DNA from: Gorsachius magnificus
Taxonomy: Eukaryota; Chordata; Aves; Pelecaniformes; Ardeidae
Length of the DNA: 64,000 nucleotides
Reading direction: 5' to 3'
Assembly: GCA_034008185.1 (NCBI GenBank)
Contig: CM067082.1
Coordinates: 8,726,984 to 8,790,983 of the forward strand
Shown here: piece by piece, positions 62,076-64,000 of the stretch
Layout of the letters: the number at the start of each line of letters is the position of its first letter
How positions within the stretch are numbered: the first letter of the stretch is position 1
Notes under the pieces: model-generated
Seen by the model: the letters and a program-made list of their open reading frames with translations, nothing else
Told to the model about the DNA's origin: nothing
Databases searched by the model: none
Program-made: the position numbers and the translations under genes

Positions 62076-63633
62076 TATTTAGGTCACATGAATTAACATG
62101 TCTGACCCAATAGCTACACCAGTGAACTGAAGAGGGCCACTGCAAAACTCAAGAATTGTCTGTTTGGTGGACAGTAAAAGGTCAGCTTGAAAGCAACAGA
62201 GACATAAAGCAAAGATCTCACACACCAAGTGTGACTTGCCGTGGAGCCATCACTGAAAAAAAAAAAAAAGGCTAGGGATTCTGGCATTGGAGAGTGTCTG
62301 TAATCCAAATCTCTCCCAGGTTTTCAGTTTGTGAATGACAGGTCTGTAGCTGGAGGAAAACACCACCCCCAAAACTATGTTTATATTCACAAGAAGGTAT
62401 TTGCCAGCCCCCTTTTGGCAATGGCAAAAAACCTGGTTTCTGGTCAGTTGCAGTCCACGCTACTATCTTGGAAATAAATGAAACTTTTTATATCCTTCTC
62501 CATTCCAGCTGTATTGACATAGTTTTTGTTGGCACTCCCAGCACATATGACTGAGATGTTGTAAGGACACCCTGCCAATACCTCCTGAGAGGTGTCCCTG
62601 GATGAATTTAGCTTTGTGCCTATTGTCAGAGGATCTCCAAATGCGAGCCTGTGATTAACCCTATCAAGTTCTCATGCTCCAGCATGATTTCCACTCAATG
62701 TCTTTTGGACATCTTTGCAGGGTAGCACTTTCACACTAGTAGTTCACCTACTAACTTTCCTGGCAAATTTTAACTCTTTAAAACTTACTTTTAATCTTTG
62801 TGCCCATCCTTCCCCAAGGAAGCAGGTGTGTTAGCCAGGGTTTCATCTTTGCTGTGATTTACCTGTAGCCTTGCGCTAATTACAATCCCAGGTAAGTCAC
62901 ATATGACATGAGGAACTTGCAGTAGCCACCATTGTTCTGGGACTCTCCTGATCTCCTCAGAGGCTTTGTTCATTTTACCTACTATTTTTGCACAGCTCAA
63001 AATTTCACACAGAAAATCTCAGAACCTGTTTTAGTGTCAAGAATGTGTTATAACTTCCTGTGAAACACCTTACGTGCATAGTACAGTCCAACTCACAATG
63101 TCTCCCAAAAGGCTCACATAGCGTTCACAAATGTATGCTCTGTTTTTCTCAGGGAACCTGCCAGAACTCTGCTGATGCATCAGGCATAGAAAAATATTTG
63201 CTTTCAGTATTCTCTCCTGGAATTTCTTCACCAGGTAAGGAGGAGAAAGTGACTCCTTGTTATAAATGTATTTAGTTCTTTAGGGTCTGTATTAATGGAA
63301 TGTTTTGCTCTTATTTGTTTGGAGAAGCTTTCAGATGACCAATAAGTTGTGAGTCCTACAGCAATAAACCAATTAAGCTCCTGTGCCAGCCTCTGCCTTA
63401 GGATAAGAAATATGATAACAAGTTTAATACGTGGGACAGCTGTAGTCTTTCAGTTTAGCTCTGTACTCTGTCAACAGCTTTCTTATTCCAAGGACCCTAC
63501 TTCAGTGCTGTTGGTGCCTTGCTCTTCCAGAGGATGGGCTTCTTGCTTCATGTGCTTCTTGCTTATGTGATTTCTGTACAAACTCCCTTAACAGGAAATG
63601 AGTTTACTATTGTATAACCTAAGCTTAACCCAT
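62076..63633. other. Unique non-coding sequence, no gene supported
   Basis: A 14-A run lies at 62256-62269. No gene is supported; the best splice-bounded open stretch in the window (63153-63234) is listed as a finding. Confidence 0.5.
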
Positions 63634-64000
63634 TGTCCTGGTTTCGGCTGTGATAGAGTTAATTTTCTTCCTAGTAGCTGGCATAGTGCTGTGTTTGGAT
63701 TTAGGATGAGAAGAATGTTGATAACACCCTGATGGTTTAGTTGTTGCTGAGCAGGGCTTACACCAGTCAAGGACTTTTTCAGCTTCCCCTGCTCTGCCAG
63801 GTGCACAAGAAGCTGGGAGAGGGCACAGCCAGGACAGCTGACCCCAACTGACCCAAACTATATGACATCATGCTCAGTATATAAACTGGGGGATTTGGCT
63901 GGGACAGCGATTGCTGCTCAGGGACAGGCTGGGCGTTAGTTGGCGGGTGGTGAGCATTTGCATCACTTGTTTTTCCTAGGTTTTTTCTCTGTCTCTCATT
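63634..64000 (+). mobile_element. ERVK-type LTR, 5' part, cut by the window edge
   Basis: It begins TGTCCTGGTTTCGGCTGTGATAGAG, followed by TTAATTTTCTTCCTAGTAGCTGG, the block GGATTTAGGATGAGAAGAATGTTGATAACAC, GCTCTGCCAGGTGCACAAGAAGCTGGGAG, and ACATCATGCTCAGTATATAAACTGGGGG. This order is that of a widespread avian betaretrovirus-like LTR. The region seen covers U3, the TATA box and the start of R. The rest lies outside, so a solo LTR and a full provirus cannot be told apart. A 6-bp target duplication, if present, would start from ACCCAT (63628-63633). Little divergence from the family suggests a recent insertion. Confidence 0.88.
63878..63885 (+). promoter_or_regulatory. LTR TATA box (TATATAAA)
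   Basis: TATATAAA follows TGACATCA (63863-63870), which is one base away from a CRE (TGACGTCA). The spacing fits the core promoter of this LTR; transcription would run rightward out of the window. Activity is inferred. Confidence 0.7.

Noticed and set aside
1..64000. CRISPR array, operon, phage or defence system
   Set aside because: No spaced direct repeats, no dense same-strand coding, no ribosome-binding pattern; the repeat content is avian.

Overview
The window reads as ordinary vertebrate nuclear DNA from a bird. The evidence is its repeats: at least nine fragments of CR1 LINEs (the dominant retroposon of birds and other sauropsids), several of them with the 3' tails built from ATTCTATGATT or CTAGTCTATTCTA units, plus LTRs of two avian endogenous-retrovirus families. 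Base composition is AT-rich, apart from one GC-rich LTR at 59.6-60.1 kb. The LTR types resemble those I associate with non-galliform birds, but that narrower placement is inference.

I could not support any host protein-coding gene, RNA gene, CRISPR array or operon. Open frames longer than 100 codons are either CR1 ORF2 remnants, antisense to a GC-rich LTR, or unrecognised runs of a length expected by chance here. The window is best described as intergenic or deep-intronic sequence. Several short open stretches bounded by good splice signals are given as findings; they are leads, not annotated exons.

Layout: 1-6.6 kb is unique sequence with two decayed MIR-like SINE pieces. 6.6-9.1 kb holds the longest CR1 copy (about 2.3 kb, reverse-transcriptase region to 3' tail, with a nearly perfect internal 234-bp tandem duplication), followed by an older CR1 scrap. 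10.9-11.6 kb holds two CR1 3' ends head to head. 13.5 kb has a truncated ERVL-type LTR on the minus strand. 15.5 kb has a MIR piece. 21.4-22.6 kb holds an ancient CR1 and a younger one, both on the minus strand. 22.6-34.1 kb is mostly unique and includes a cluster of three palindromes at 32.2 kb. 34.5-35.1 kb is an internally deleted CR1. 35.1-54.4 kb is largely unique, with a CR1 3' end at 46.6 kb. 54.4 kb has another CR1 3' end. 59.55-60.37 kb is an apparent solo ERVL-type LTR. 61.8-62.1 kb looks like an ancient L3/CR1-type remnant. 63.63 kb to the right edge is the 5' part of an ERVK-type LTR that continues beyond the window.

The parts do not form a functional system. The picture is of layered retroposon decay of different ages. 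The most distinctive structures are the recent in-element tandem duplication, the triple palindrome, the solo LTR with possible target-site repeats, and the LTR promoter cut by the right edge.
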